Below are positions 21,941 through 30,034 of a stretch of 32,294 bases of DNA, piece after piece (the stretch's first letter is position 1; every line of letters begins with the position of its first letter). The translations under genes and the position numbers were made by a program. The stretch is from Thiomicrospira cyclica (GTDB lineage: Bacteria > Pseudomonadota > Gammaproteobacteria > Thiomicrospirales > Thiomicrospiraceae), in NCBI GenBank assembly GCA_022736205.1, contig DZAT01000001.1, positions 12,358-44,651 on the forward strand, given 5' to 3'. Below the pieces are notes generated by a model. It saw only the letters and a list, made by a program, of their open reading frames with translations, searched no databases and was not told where the DNA came from.

Positions 21941-23326
21941 TTAATTAATGGGCGACGCTATTAGCCTAGCCAACCTTGCAGGCACACCACCAAAGCCGCC
22001 ATTACTCATACACACGACCACATCGCCCGCTTGAGCCTGTTCAGCGATACTGGCTAACAAGGCATCATAACCTTGGCAAATGGTTAAGGATTGCGTAAAG
22101 GCAAACTCTGGGATTTGCCAGTCCCAACTGGCATCTCGGTACATCAGCACCACATCAGCCGCGATAAGTGACGCTGGCAAGGTATCCTTAAACACCCCCA
22201 TGCGCATACTGTTCGAGCGAGGCTCAACGACAGCAATCAAACGCCGATTAGGGTAACGTGCACGCAAGCCTTGCAAGGTGACCGCAATGGCAGTCGGATG
22301 ATGCGCAAAGTCTTCGTATACCAACACATCAGCATTAACATCCGATAATAAGGTCAAGCGTCTGGCAACCCCTGCAAAACGAGACAAGGCATCGCAAGCA
22401 ACGCCCACAGGCACACCCGCATGACGCGCAGCGGCAATGGCATGGAGGGCATTACGGATATTAAACTCACCCATTAACTGCCAGCGCACCTGACCAACTT
22501 CTGCGCCATCTAATAAGACCGCAAAGGCACTGGCATCGTCAGTTAATAACTGCCAAGACCAGCCTAATGTTCCATTCGGCTGGGTATGTTCAACACCCGA
22601 CCAATAACCTAGCGCCAACGCCCCTGCCACACCTGTGTCATCTTGCGGTGCAATCAGCAACCCAGAGGCAGGCACAAGACGTACCCCATGATGAATCTGA
22701 CGCTGAATCTGCGCCAAGTTATCGTAAATATCGGCATGGTCGAACTCGAGGTTATTCAACACCCAAGTGCGCGGTTTGTAATGAACTAACTTCGCACGTT
22801 TATCGAAAAAAGCACTGTCGTATTCATCTGCTTCGACCACAAAAAAAGGCGATTCCGACCAACGCGCCGACACGCCAAAATTGGCTGGCACACCACCAAT
22901 TAAAAACCCAGGTGAAAGCTTGGCATCCTCTAAAATCCACGCCAGCATACTGCTGGTGGTTGTTTTACCATGCGTGCCCGAAACAGCCAGCACCCATTTA
23001 CCTGCCAGTGCAATATCGGCTAACCAAGCAGGACCTGAAACAAACGACAAACCTGACTCTAATAAAGCTTCTACTGCTGGCATACCGCGCGTCATCACAT
23101 TACCGACAACAATCATGTCGGGCTTTTCTGCAATGAAGGACACATCATCCATCGCACGAACGCTAATATCTGCTTGCGCTAACTGCGTGCTCATCGGCGG
23201 ATACAGCGGACGATCTTGACCTGTTACCCTGTACCCCATCTGCCCCGCAATCTGAGCCAAACCGCCCATAAACGTACCGCCAATACCGAGAATGTGCAGA
23301 TGCTTAACATGAGGTACTGAATGCAT
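21941..23326 (-). CDS. mpl: UDP-MurNAc:L-Ala-gamma-D-Glu-meso-DAP ligase (murein tripeptide recycling)
   Basis: Attaches recycled murein tripeptide to UDP-N-acetylmuramate in the cytoplasm; 461 aa, normal. The N-terminus KHLHILGIGGTFMGGLAQIA is the Mur-ligase nucleotide-sugar domain. ATP binding is at SGTHGKTTTSSML (about 116-128), followed by VVEADEYDSAFFDKRAK, LNNLEFDHADIY and the C-terminal YEDFAHHPTAIAVTLQGLRARYP that characterises Mpl. Start chosen by homology; an AGGA lies about 12 bases upstream. It converges on clpA across repeat copy C. The bfd-like gene lies 17 bases upstream on the same strand, making a small operon. Confidence 0.96.
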   Translation of the reverse strand: MHSVPHVKHLHILGIGGTFMGGLAQIAGQMGYRVTGQDRPLYPPMSTQLAQADISVRAMDDVSFIAEKPDMIVVGNVMTRGMPAVEALLESGLSFVSGPAWLADIALAGKWVLAVSGTHGKTTTSSMLAWILEDAKLSPGFLIGGVPANFGVSARWSESPFFVVEADEYDSAFFDKRAKLVHYKPRTWVLNNLEFDHADIYDNLAQIQRQIHHGVRLVPASGLLIAPQDDTGVAGALALGYWSGVEHTQPNGTLGWSWQLLTDDASAFAVLLDGAEVGQVRWQLMGEFNIRNALHAIAAARHAGVPVGVACDALSRFAGVARRLTLLSDVNADVLVYEDFAHHPTAIAVTLQGLRARYPNRRLIAVVEPRSNSMRMGVFKDTLPASLIAADVVLMYRDASWDWQIPEFAFTQSLTICQGYDALLASIAEQAQAGDVVVCMSNGGFGGVPARLARLIASPIN

Positions 23327-23343
23327 GTGATCTTTTATCCTTT

Positions 23344-23577
23344 TTATGTTGCGTCGCTGGCGTAAACCGCTTCGATCAATGCTTGTACCTGACGCTTACA
23401 ACAGCCCGTCCCATCACTTGCAAAGGTTTGTTGTTGAACTTTTTGCAGGGTATCAGCCCCTTCGGCAATCGCTTCAATCACCACACGTTTTATGATTTGG
23501 TTGCAAACACAAAGCGGCTGATCCAAGTCGCGCTTTAACAATTCGGGCAGTTTAGCGAGCGCTTCATCTGTCGTCAT
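23344..23577 (-). CDS. Bfd-like [2Fe-2S] protein with adjacent cysteines
   Basis: Small ferredoxin-type protein of the bacterioferritin-associated ferredoxin fold, 77 aa. The first ligand pair is Cys23-x-Cys25 in PLCVCNQI. The second pair, normally CxxC (GCGxC), is here GTGCCKRQ, with adjacent Cys59 and Cys60 and Arg at the place of the last Cys. Four cysteines thus exist but with altered spacing. The helix-rich remainder (IKRVVIEAIAEGADTLQKVQQQT) fits the BFD domain. Typical Bfd donates electrons to bacterioferritin for iron release; whether this variant does so is open. It is just upstream of mpl on the minus strand and divergent from rnd. Confidence 0.8.
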   Translation of the reverse strand: MTTDEALAKLPELLKRDLDQPLCVCNQIIKRVVIEAIAEGADTLQKVQQQTFASDGTGCCKRQVQALIEAVYASDAT

Positions 23578-23613
23578 GTTGTGTTCCTCTGATTTTAGAG
23601 ACGCATTATATCA

Positions 23614-23657
23614 GGGAAAGTCTAAAAACAAGCAAAGCGAGGTTTTTAGAGGTTTCC
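23614..23657 (-). repeat. Solo end-hairpin related to the 150-bp repeat
   Basis: GGGAAAGTCTAAAAAC pairs with GGTTTTTAGAGGTTTCC around an eleven-base loop. Read on the minus strand it aligns closely with the left 40 bases of repeat copy A, including CCTCGCT, GCTTGTTTTTAGACTT and the flanking C-run. The internal and right parts of the repeat are absent. It sits in the divergent region 36 bases upstream of the bfd-like start. Confidence 0.75.
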
Positions 23658-23731
23658 ATCATGGGCATCTTGCTCAATTCTAACAATGCGCTTATGCTAG
23701 CCAATTAACCAATCACTTGCACAGTTATACC

Positions 23732-24856
23732 ATGACCGAACACCAGTACATTAGCGAACAAAACCAATTAGAAGCCGCTCTCGCCCTTTTTATGCAAGCC
23801 AATTTTTTGGCATTAGACACCGAATTTACCCGTCGCAACACCTACAAACCCATTTTATGTTTGGTTCAGGTCATGACGAATGCGGGTGAAATTTTTTTGC
23901 TCGATGCATGTAAACTCGATTTAACACCTTTCTGGCAATGTCTGCAAGACACACCAGCCGTTAAGGTCTTTCATGATAGCCGTCAGGATTTAGAAATTGT
24001 CTGGCAAGAATCTGGCAACCTACCCAGCCCGATTTTCGATACCCAATTTGCAGCCCTATTGCTTGGTTTGGGTGAGTCTTGTGGTTTTGGTCGTTTGGTA
24101 GAGGCAGAACTTGGTATCAGCCTTGCCAAAGATCAAACTGCCAGCGACTGGTGTCAGCGCCCGCTCACACCCGCTCAAATTCAATACGCCATTGATGACG
24201 TGCTGTATTTAGCGCAACTCTACCCACAACTGATCGCCAAGCTCGGCGCAAGCAGACAGTTAGATTGGATTAAGGATGATAATATTGCCCTTACCGATCC
24301 CGCACTTTATCAGGCGGATATTATTGGACTGCGTAAAAAACTCAAAGCGCCTCCCTTCTTTAAGCGCGAACAGCGCCATCGCCTCGATGCCTTACTACTA
24401 TGGCGCGAAGCAACCGCCATTGAAGCCAACAAGCCACGCCAATGGATTGCGGATAATAGCACCATGATTGCCCTCTCCGATCATCCGCCTAAGCATATCG
24501 ACGACTTACATGCTGCAGGCTTATCACCACAAGCGATTCGTAAACACGGCAACCACCTATTGTCATTACTCGCACATCCGCCGCATATCGAAGAAGCAAA
24601 ACCGCTACCAGAAGTTGATGCCGATAGTCTCAAAACCTTACGCACCCACATTGATGGCATTGCGACTCAGCTAGGTCTACGCCAAGCTACTGCTTTAGCA
24701 GGAAAAGAAGAATTAATTCAGTGGTTATCCACAGGTGTGCGCCCAGAAAAACTGAATAAAGGTTGGCGCGCTGCCGTATTAACCCAACAATACAGTGATG
24801 ATTTTGTGTCACAGCTGCGAGAGCATCATCACCAACAACAGCAAGTTCTGCTATAA
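23732..24856 (+). CDS. rnd: Ribonuclease D
   Basis: 3'-5' exoribonuclease that trims tRNA precursors and other small RNAs; about 374 aa from the ATG at 23732 (MTEHQYIS). The frame extends to a TTG at 23717, which is less likely. DEDDy exonuclease motifs: LALDTEFTRRNTY (Exo I), KVFHDSRQDLEIVW (Exo II) and QYAIDDVLYLAQLY (Exo III, with the Tyr and Asp). The HRDC-type helical region follows (about 205-290, FKREQRHRLDALLLWREATAIEANKPRQWI). No good ribosome binding site is visible. The next gene's perfect TATAAT box overlaps its stop codon, so fbp is initiated separately. Confidence 0.95.
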   Translation: MTEHQYISEQNQLEAALALFMQANFLALDTEFTRRNTYKPILCLVQVMTNAGEIFLLDACKLDLTPFWQCLQDTPAVKVFHDSRQDLEIVWQESGNLPSPIFDTQFAALLLGLGESCGFGRLVEAELGISLAKDQTASDWCQRPLTPAQIQYAIDDVLYLAQLYPQLIAKLGASRQLDWIKDDNIALTDPALYQADIIGLRKKLKAPPFFKREQRHRLDALLLWREATAIEANKPRQWIADNSTMIALSDHPPKHIDDLHAAGLSPQAIRKHGNHLLSLLAHPPHIEEAKPLPEVDADSLKTLRTHIDGIATQLGLRQATALAGKEELIQWLSTGVRPEKLNKGWRAAVLTQQYSDDFVSQLREHHHQQQQVLL

Positions 24857-24857
24857 T
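24849..24857 (+). promoter_or_regulatory. Promoter -10 (TGCTATAAT) of fbp
   Basis: A perfect extended -10 (TGn plus TATAAT) overlaps the rnd stop codon and lies 41 bases before the fbp ATG. The -35 candidate TCACCA at 17 bases is weak, as allowed for extended -10 promoters. The leader then carries the ribosome binding site TATAGGAGCC. Confidence 0.6.
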
Positions 24858-24897
24858 CCCAAAAGTTTTTTGTTTATTCCTATAGGAGCCACCCATT

Positions 24898-25863
24898 ATG
24901 CTGCTAAGCACATACCTCAAGCAACATGCAGATGCTGACCTGTCTTACTTATTAGACAACGTCATGATTGCCTGCAAAGACATTGCCTTCCGCCTAAATC
25001 AAGGTGCTTTAGCGGGCATTTTAGGTGCAGCTGGTACCGAAAACATTCAAGGTGAAGATCAGAAAGCACTAGACGTTATCTCTAATGACTTATTAAAAGA
25101 CACGTTATTATCTTCTGGTGTCGTTCGTGGTATCGCTTCAGAAGAAGAAGATCTACCCGTTGCAGGTTCTGCAGATGGTAAGTTCTTAGTGTTGTTTGAC
25201 CCATTAGATGGCTCATCTAACATCGACGTTAACCTGTCTGTTGGTACAATCTTCTCTGTATTATTAGCTGCTGATGGCGCTGATGGTGGTGCTGAAGCAA
25301 CTTACCTACAAGCGGGTCGCAAGCAAGTTGCAGCTGGTTACGTACTTTACGGACCATCGACTTTATTAGTCATGACATTAGGTAACGGCGTTGATGTCTT
25401 CACGCTAGACACTAAGATTGGTGAATTTGTTTTAACACGCGAACAGATCAAAGTACCAGAAACAACCAAAGAATTTGCCATCAACATGTCAGTTCAGCGT
25501 TTCTGGGAAGAGCCGATGCAGCAGTACATCGCTGACTGTATCGCAGGCGAAACAGGTCCATTAGGCAAGCGCTACAACATGCGTTGGGTTGCATCTATGG
25601 TTGCCGAAGTTCACCGCATTTTAACACGTGGTGGTATCTTCATGTATCCTTGGGATAACCGTGAAGTCGGCAAGGCTGGTAAGTTGCGTTTAATGTACGA
25701 AGGCAACCCAATGAGCTTCCTAATCGAACAAGCTGGTGGCTTATCAACAACACCTCGTGAAAACATCATGGATATTAATCCAGAAAAAATTCACCAACGT
25801 TGTGGTGTGGTTTTGGGTTCGAAAGAAGAAGTCAAAACTGTTCAGAAATACTACGGCATGTAA
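24898..25863 (+). CDS. fbp: Fructose-1,6-bisphosphatase class 1
   Basis: Hydrolyses fructose-1,6-bisphosphate to fructose-6-phosphate in gluconeogenesis and, in autotrophs, the Calvin cycle; 321 aa, usual size. Metal and substrate motifs: [90 protein letters not shown] and [21 protein letters not shown]. Strong ribosome binding site (AGGAG). Its own promoter overlaps the rnd stop. It is followed by a nested hairpin and an intrinsic terminator. Codon use (many GTT, GGT, TTA and AAC) looks like a highly expressed gene. Confidence 0.98.
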   Translation: MLLSTYLKQHADADLSYLLDNVMIACKDIAFRLNQGALAGILGAAGTENIQGEDQKALDVISNDLLKDTLLSSGVVRGIASEEEDLPVAGSADGKFLVLFDPLDGSSNIDVNLSVGTIFSVLLAADGADGGAEATYLQAGRKQVAAGYVLYGPSTLLVMTLGNGVDVFTLDTKIGEFVLTREQIKVPETTKEFAINMSVQRFWEEPMQQYIADCIAGETGPLGKRYNMRWVASMVAEVHRILTRGGIFMYPWDNREVGKAGKLRLMYEGNPMSFLIEQAGGLSTTPRENIMDINPEKIHQRCGVVLGSKEEVKTVQKYYGM

Positions 25864-25893
25864 AAGCTACTGCGCATCTGTATTGCTTTGTTA

Positions 25894-25952
25894 CAAGCTG
25901 TGCTCGAGCTTCGTCATGTACTTTAGTACATTTTCTTGCTCTGTGCAGCTTG
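25894..25952 (+). other. Nested 59-base hairpin downstream of fbp
   Basis: The base pairs are CAAGCTG (25894-25900) with CAGCTTG (25946-25952). An inner GAGC/GCTC segment follows, and an apical perfect hairpin TGTAC-TTTA-GTACA lies at 25917-25930. It lies 30 bases after the fbp stop and about 40 bases before the fbp-side terminator. I recall similar sequences between genes in other gammaproteobacteria, but cannot confirm this. It could be an mRNA 3'-end structure, a degenerate repeat or part of a small RNA. Confidence 0.6.
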
Positions 25953-25994
25953 CGCCTCGCACTCCAAGATGCTCATAACGCTTTTAAGTGCATT

Positions 25995-26024
25995 AAAAAC
26001 TCCCCGCTGTGCGGGGGTTTTTTT
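25995..26024 (+). terminator. Intrinsic terminator between fbp and ppa
   Basis: AAAAACTCCCCGC-TGT-GCGGGGGTTTTTTT: a G/C-rich stem of about seven bases extended by A/T pairs, a three-base loop and a run of seven T. It lies 27 bases before the ppa ATG, leaving almost no room for a separate ppa promoter after it. Confidence 0.9.
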
Positions 26025-26050
26025 GTAAACCAAGCAAGGAAATAAATATT

Positions 26051-26581
26051 ATGAGTTTTGCTGATATTACCCCAGGTAAAGTACCTGATGAAATGAATGT
26101 CATTATCGAAATCGCTGCTAATTCAAGCCCGATCAAATATGAAATCGACAAAGAAACCAATTCATTATGGGTTGACCGTTTTATGGCAACCGCGATGTTC
26201 TATCCAGCGAACTATGGCTTTGTTAACCAAACACTCGGCTTAGACGGTGATCCTGTTGACGTGTTAGTGGTAACGCCTTATCCACTACAACCTGGTTGTG
26301 CGATTCGTTGCCGCCCCATTGCCGTACTTAAAATGACGGATGATGGCGGTCAAGACGCTAAAATCTTAGCAGTTCCTGTTGATAAGCTAACACCGATTTA
26401 CAAAGATATTCGCGATTTAGATGATGTCCCAGCGTTATTAAAAGGACAAATTCAGCACTTCTTCGAACGCTATAAAGATTTAGAACCAGGTAAATGGGCA
26501 CGTATCGATGGCTGGGAAGGTGTGCAAGCTGCTAAACAAGAATTGATGGACGGCGTTGCGCGCTATCAAGCAAAAGCATAA
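26051..26581 (+). CDS. ppa: Inorganic pyrophosphatase, family I
   Basis: Hydrolyses pyrophosphate to phosphate in the cytoplasm, pulling biosynthetic reactions forward. The product is 176 aa, the normal size of the bacterial hexameric enzyme. Motifs: [16 protein letters not shown], the NYGFVNQT stretch and the metal site [10 protein letters not shown], then [16 protein letters not shown] and [13 protein letters not shown]. The frame is open to 26009, inside the upstream terminator. The ATG at 26051 is chosen because AAGGA lies 10 bases upstream and the product ([10 protein letters not shown]) matches the family. Flanked on both sides by strong intrinsic terminators, so it is transcribed alone or by read-through from fbp. 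Confidence 0.97.
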   Translation: MSFADITPGKVPDEMNVIIEIAANSSPIKYEIDKETNSLWVDRFMATAMFYPANYGFVNQTLGLDGDPVDVLVVTPYPLQPGCAIRCRPIAVLKMTDDGGQDAKILAVPVDKLTPIYKDIRDLDDVPALLKGQIQHFFERYKDLEPGKWARIDGWEGVQAAKQELMDGVARYQAKA

Positions 26582-26606
26582 TAGCTATTTTCTTGCATTA
26601 CAGCAC

Positions 26607-26636
26607 AAAATACCTCGCTTAGCGGGGTATTTTTTT
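26607..26636 (+). terminator. Intrinsic terminator after ppa
   Basis: AAAATACCTCGC-TTA-GCGGGGTATTTTTTT: a stem of about twelve bases with one G-U, a three-base loop and a T-run. The end of its T-run overlaps the -35 box of the ppc promoter. Confidence 0.9.
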
Positions 26637-26662
26637 GTCATATTGTCATAATCGGTTATAAT
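26635..26662 (+). promoter_or_regulatory. ppc promoter (TTGTCA-16-TATAAT)
   Basis: A near-consensus sigma-70 promoter: -35 TTGTCA (26635-26640), 16-base spacer, -10 TATAAT (26657-26662). It is about 125 bases before the ppc ATG, predicting a leader of about 120 bases. Confidence 0.75.
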
Positions 26663-26666
26663 AATT

Positions 26667-26722
26667 GGGTTTGCCTTTGGCAACCCCAAGGGTGTCTTAT
26701 GGCTGGTTGCAACCGCAACCCC
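26667..26722 (+). other. ppc leader with four complementary arms
   Basis: First hairpin GGGTTTGCC-TTT-GGCAACCCC (26667-26687, one bulged T); second hairpin GGTTGC-AACC-GCAACC (26705-26720), followed by CC. The second arm of the first hairpin also contains GCAACC and can pair with the first arm of the second, so mutually exclusive structures are possible, as in attenuators. No U-tract follows the second hairpin. Confidence 0.45.
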
Positions 26723-26788
26723 TAAAGCAGATGAGTAGTGTTTAAAAGCCTACTTCGCATGATTCCGTACAACAGGAACTAAACTGAT

Positions 26789-29575
26789 ATGAAAGAAACT
26801 CAAGATAAGCAATTACGCGCACGCGTTAAGCTTTTAGGCACATTACTGGGTAATGTGGTGCGCGAGCAAGCTGGTGAAGCTGTTTTCGATGCCGTCGAAC
26901 AAATGCGTAAGGGCTTTATTAGTCTACGTAAAGCGGAAGATCCTGAACTACGTCAATTACTCAATACGCTGATTGCAAATCTTGATAGCGAAACGGCTAC
27001 TCATGTTATTCGTGCTTTTAATATCTACTTCGGTCTTGCCAACCTAGCCGAAGAAGAAGCTGCCTTCCACCGTCGCCAGCACCAACTACGCAACGAAGGG
27101 CCACAATGGCTCGGCTCATTCATGACATCCGTTGGTGAATTAAAAGCGCAAGGGATTACCAGCGATCAAATGGGACAACTGTTAAGTGGACTGATGTATC
27201 GTCCTGTCTTTACCGCGCACCCGACAGAATCTAAGCGTCGTGCGGTGATGGAAAACTTACGCGCAGCTTTTGAAACCTTAGAAGAATTACAATTCGATGG
27301 ACAAACCCATTGGAATGATCACGAAATTATTGATCGTCTACAAACGCAAATTCAAACCTTGTGGAATACCGACGAAGTTCGTGATACTAAGCCAGAAGTC
27401 GATGATGAAATCCGTAATGGTATTTTTTACTTCCGCCAGTCTTTATTCAATGCTGTGCCTAAAGTCTACCGCTTTTTAGATCGCGCGTTAGCACACCACT
27501 ATCCTGATAGTGGCTTACAATCAACGAACTTCTTGTCTTTTGGTTCATGGATTGGCGGTGACCGTGATGGCAACCCATTCGTGACGCACAAGAAAACAGA
27601 AATGGCTGTGTTATTGCATGCCCGTACCATTATGTACCATTACCGCGAAGCGGTTATCAAATTAAGTCGCAGTCTGACGCATTCACGTCGCTTATGTGCA
27701 ATCAGCCAAGATGTCCTCAATCGTGCAACGATTGTTGATTCTGATTTACTCAATGATGTTTTCCATAATCGCTCGAATCGTTTTAGTGATGAGCCTTATC
27801 GTCGCTTTCTATATCTCATTGATGGCAAGTTAAAAGCAAACCTAAATTGGATTGAAAGTCGTATTAACAAAGAGCCGATTGCTCGCTCGCGTCATGCTTA
27901 CAGCAATGAACATGAATTCTTGGCTGATTTAGAACTGATCCACGCTTCTTTGTGTGCGCACGGCGATCAAAAAACAGCCGATAGCGAATTGCGTGATTTA
28001 ATGCGTCTCGTTAAAACCTTTGGTTTTTATCTGATGCGTCTGGATATTCGTCAGGAATCGACAACGCATAGTGAAACAGTTGCCGAACTGCTCACGCATA
28101 TGGATATTAACTATCTTGCTCTCGATGAATCATCTCGTATTGCGTTATTAGCACATCACATTAACTCTCCTGTTATCATCGATCGGCAGCACCTGCAGTT
28201 GTCAGAGAGAACACAAGAAGTTTTGGCGGTCTTTGATACCATGCGCAGAATGCGTGAAAAAATCAGCCCTAAAGCTTTTGGTCAGTATGTTATTTCGATG
28301 ACGCACCATGCTAGCCATGTGATGGAAGTGCTGTTTTTAGCACACCAAGCTGGACTTGCGGGCACATGTCATGGCAAGCCTTACTGCAACATTCAAGTGT
28401 CACCGCTATTCGAAACCATCGAAGACTTACAACAAATTGTACCCGTCATGACCGATTTGCTTGAAAATGCAACTTATCGCGAATTAGTGAGCGCGGCAGG
28501 GAATATGCAAGAAATCATGCTCGGTTATTCGGATTCGTGTAAAGATGGCGGTATTGTTGCTTCTTCTTGGAACCTGTACCGTGCACAAAAAGACATTATG
28601 GCTGTCGTTGAAAATTACGGCGTTGAATGTCGTCTGTTCCACGGTCGTGGTGGTACAGTTGGTCGTGGCGGTGGTCCAACACATATTGCCATCCAATCTC
28701 AGCCATATGGCACGGTTCACGGTCAGATTAAGTTCACCGAACAAGGTGAAGTACTGTCTTACAAATACAGCAATAGTGAAACGGCAACCTACGAACTGAC
28801 GTTGGGTGTGACGGGGCTACTCAAAGCCAGCACACACTTAGTACAAGAAGTTCGTCGTGAAGAAGCTAAAGACATGCAAATCATGTCTGAACTGGCTCAG
28901 TATGGTGAAGCGGCTTACCGCCAACTAACCGATAACACCCCTGGTTTCTTAGATTACTTCTACGAAATCACGCCCGTTACCGAAATTGGTATGCTGAATA
29001 TGGGGTCTCGTCCTTCGCACCGAAAAGCTGGCAACAGAACGAAGAGTTCGATTCGTGCCATTCCGTGGGTTTTTGGTTGGGCGCAAGCACGACTTACCCT
29101 GCCTGCATGGTATGGATTAGGGAGCGCCTTGGCAAAATGGCAAGAAGAACATCCAGAACAACCTAACGCACTACGAGAAATGTACGCACGTTGGCCATTC
29201 TTCCGAGCCATGATTAGTAATATTCAAATGGCCTTATTTAAGACAGATACGATTACTGGCAAAGAGTATTCGATGTTGGCGCAAGATCAAGCAACGGCAC
29301 TGTCCATCTATCAGACCATTGCCAATGAATGTCATGGTACGATTGAACAGGTATTATCAATTAGTGGTAATGGCAGCTTAATGTCCGATACGCCCGACAT
29401 TGCCTTGTCATTACACCGTCGCAATCCGTATTTAGACCCACTCAATCACGTACAAATTGTATTGTTGAAACGTTACCGTGATCCAAGCGCAACCGATGCA
29501 GAACGAGACGAATGGATTAAACCACTATTACGCTCGATCAATGCGATTGCCGCTGGCATGCGTAATACGGGTTAA
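26789..29575 (+). CDS. ppc: Phosphoenolpyruvate carboxylase
   Basis: Carboxylates PEP with bicarbonate to oxaloacetate, refilling the TCA cycle; 928 aa, slightly longer than E. coli's 883. The catalytic His144 is in FTAHPTESKRR. The second signature is WIGGDRDGNPFVTHKKT. MLGYSDSCKDGGIVASSWNL and the glycine loop FHGRGGTVGRGGGPTHIAIQ complete the active site. GSRPSHRK matches the phosphate-binding region. The C-terminus ends RNTG, close to the canonical QNTG. It has its own strong promoter and a structured leader. panD follows 18 bases downstream with a good AAGGA site, so the two are co-transcribed; aspartate made from oxaloacetate is the PanD substrate. Confidence 0.98.
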   Translation: MKETQDKQLRARVKLLGTLLGNVVREQAGEAVFDAVEQMRKGFISLRKAEDPELRQLLNTLIANLDSETATHVIRAFNIYFGLANLAEEEAAFHRRQHQLRNEGPQWLGSFMTSVGELKAQGITSDQMGQLLSGLMYRPVFTAHPTESKRRAVMENLRAAFETLEELQFDGQTHWNDHEIIDRLQTQIQTLWNTDEVRDTKPEVDDEIRNGIFYFRQSLFNAVPKVYRFLDRALAHHYPDSGLQSTNFLSFGSWIGGDRDGNPFVTHKKTEMAVLLHARTIMYHYREAVIKLSRSLTHSRRLCAISQDVLNRATIVDSDLLNDVFHNRSNRFSDEPYRRFLYLIDGKLKANLNWIESRINKEPIARSRHAYSNEHEFLADLELIHASLCAHGDQKTADSELRDLMRLVKTFGFYLMRLDIRQESTTHSETVAELLTHMDINYLALDESSRIALLAHHINSPVIIDRQHLQLSERTQEVLAVFDTMRRMREKISPKAFGQYVISMTHHASHVMEVLFLAHQAGLAGTCHGKPYCNIQVSPLFETIEDLQQIVPVMTDLLENATYRELVSAAGNMQEIMLGYSDSCKDGGIVASSWNLYRAQKDIMAVVENYGVECRLFHGRGGTVGRGGGPTHIAIQSQPYGTVHGQIKFTEQGEVLSYKYSNSETATYELTLGVTGLLKASTHLVQEVRREEAKDMQIMSELAQYGEAAYRQLTDNTPGFLDYFYEITPVTEIGMLNMGSRPSHRKAGNRTKSSIRAIPWVFGWAQARLTLPAWYGLGSALAKWQEEHPEQPNALREMYARWPFFRAMISNIQMALFKTDTITGKEYSMLAQDQATALSIYQTIANECHGTIEQVLSISGNGSLMSDTPDIALSLHRRNPYLDPLNHVQIVLLKRYRDPSATDAERDEWIKPLLRSINAIAAGMRNTG

Positions 29576-29593
29576 TTAAGGAAACAAGCATTC

Positions 29594-29980
29594 ATGTTAA
29601 GAACAGTACTCAATGCGAAACTGCACCGTGTTACCACAACGCACGCCGAACTGGATTATGAAGGTTCGTGTGCGATTGATGGTGAGTTATTGGATGCAGC
29701 AGGCATTCATGAATATGAGCAAATTCATATTTACAACATTAATAATGGCGAGCGCTTTGTGACTTATGCCATTCGTGCCGAAGAAAAGACAGGGATTATT
29801 TCTGTCAATGGTGCTGCCGCACATAAGGCAAGTCCTGGTGATTTGCTCATTATTTGTACCTTTGGTCAGATTGATAGCACTCGAATAGCACATTATCACC
29901 CGACACTGATTTATGTTGATGCTGCCAACTGTATCGTCGGTAAGAAAAATGCCATACCCGTACAAATGTCTGATAGATAA
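29594..29980 (+). CDS. panD: Aspartate 1-decarboxylase (pyruvoyl enzyme)
   Basis: Decarboxylates L-aspartate to beta-alanine for pantothenate and coenzyme A; 128 aa. The precursor self-cleaves between Gly24 and Ser25 (DYEGSC) to create the pyruvoyl group; this site, [17 protein letters not shown] and [21 protein letters not shown] are typical of the family. Start at [13 protein letters not shown] with AAGGAAAC upstream. It sits directly after ppc, an operon that links oxaloacetate supply with beta-alanine synthesis; panB and panC are not nearby. A hairpin follows its stop. Confidence 0.97.
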   Translation: MLRTVLNAKLHRVTTTHAELDYEGSCAIDGELLDAAGIHEYEQIHIYNINNGERFVTYAIRAEEKTGIISVNGAAAHKASPGDLLIICTFGQIDSTRIAHYHPTLIYVDAANCIVGKKNAIPVQMSDR

Positions 29981-29985
29981 TCTTC

Positions 29986-30019
29986 ATAATGCCCACCATA
30001 ATGTGGGCATACTTCATTA
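29986..30019 (+). other. Hairpin after panD (possible weak terminator)
   Basis: ATGCCCAC (29989-29996) pairs perfectly with GTGGGCAT (30003-30010). A longer alternative pairs CATAATG with CATTATG outside. No continuous T-run follows, so termination would be weak or factor-dependent. Confidence 0.5.
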
Positions 30020-30034
30020 TGGAACCTTAATTTA

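Noticed and set aside
22567..23136. 189-aa open frame on the plus strand opposite mpl
   Set aside because: It is fully antisense to a well-supported gene, has no ribosome binding site and a composition typical of a shadow frame.
25736..26045. Two 80-aa frames overlapping the end of fbp and its 3' region
   Set aside because: They run through the fbp coding end, the nested hairpin and the terminator in frames without family matches.
26009..26050. Upstream extension of ppa (14 extra residues)
   Set aside because: The extension would be encoded by the terminator stem and T-run; the ATG at 26051 has a proper ribosome binding site and matches the family.
26705..26720. Classic riboswitch in the ppc leader
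   Set aside because: No known riboswitch consensus was recognised; only simple complementary arms are visible, so it is reported as structure only.
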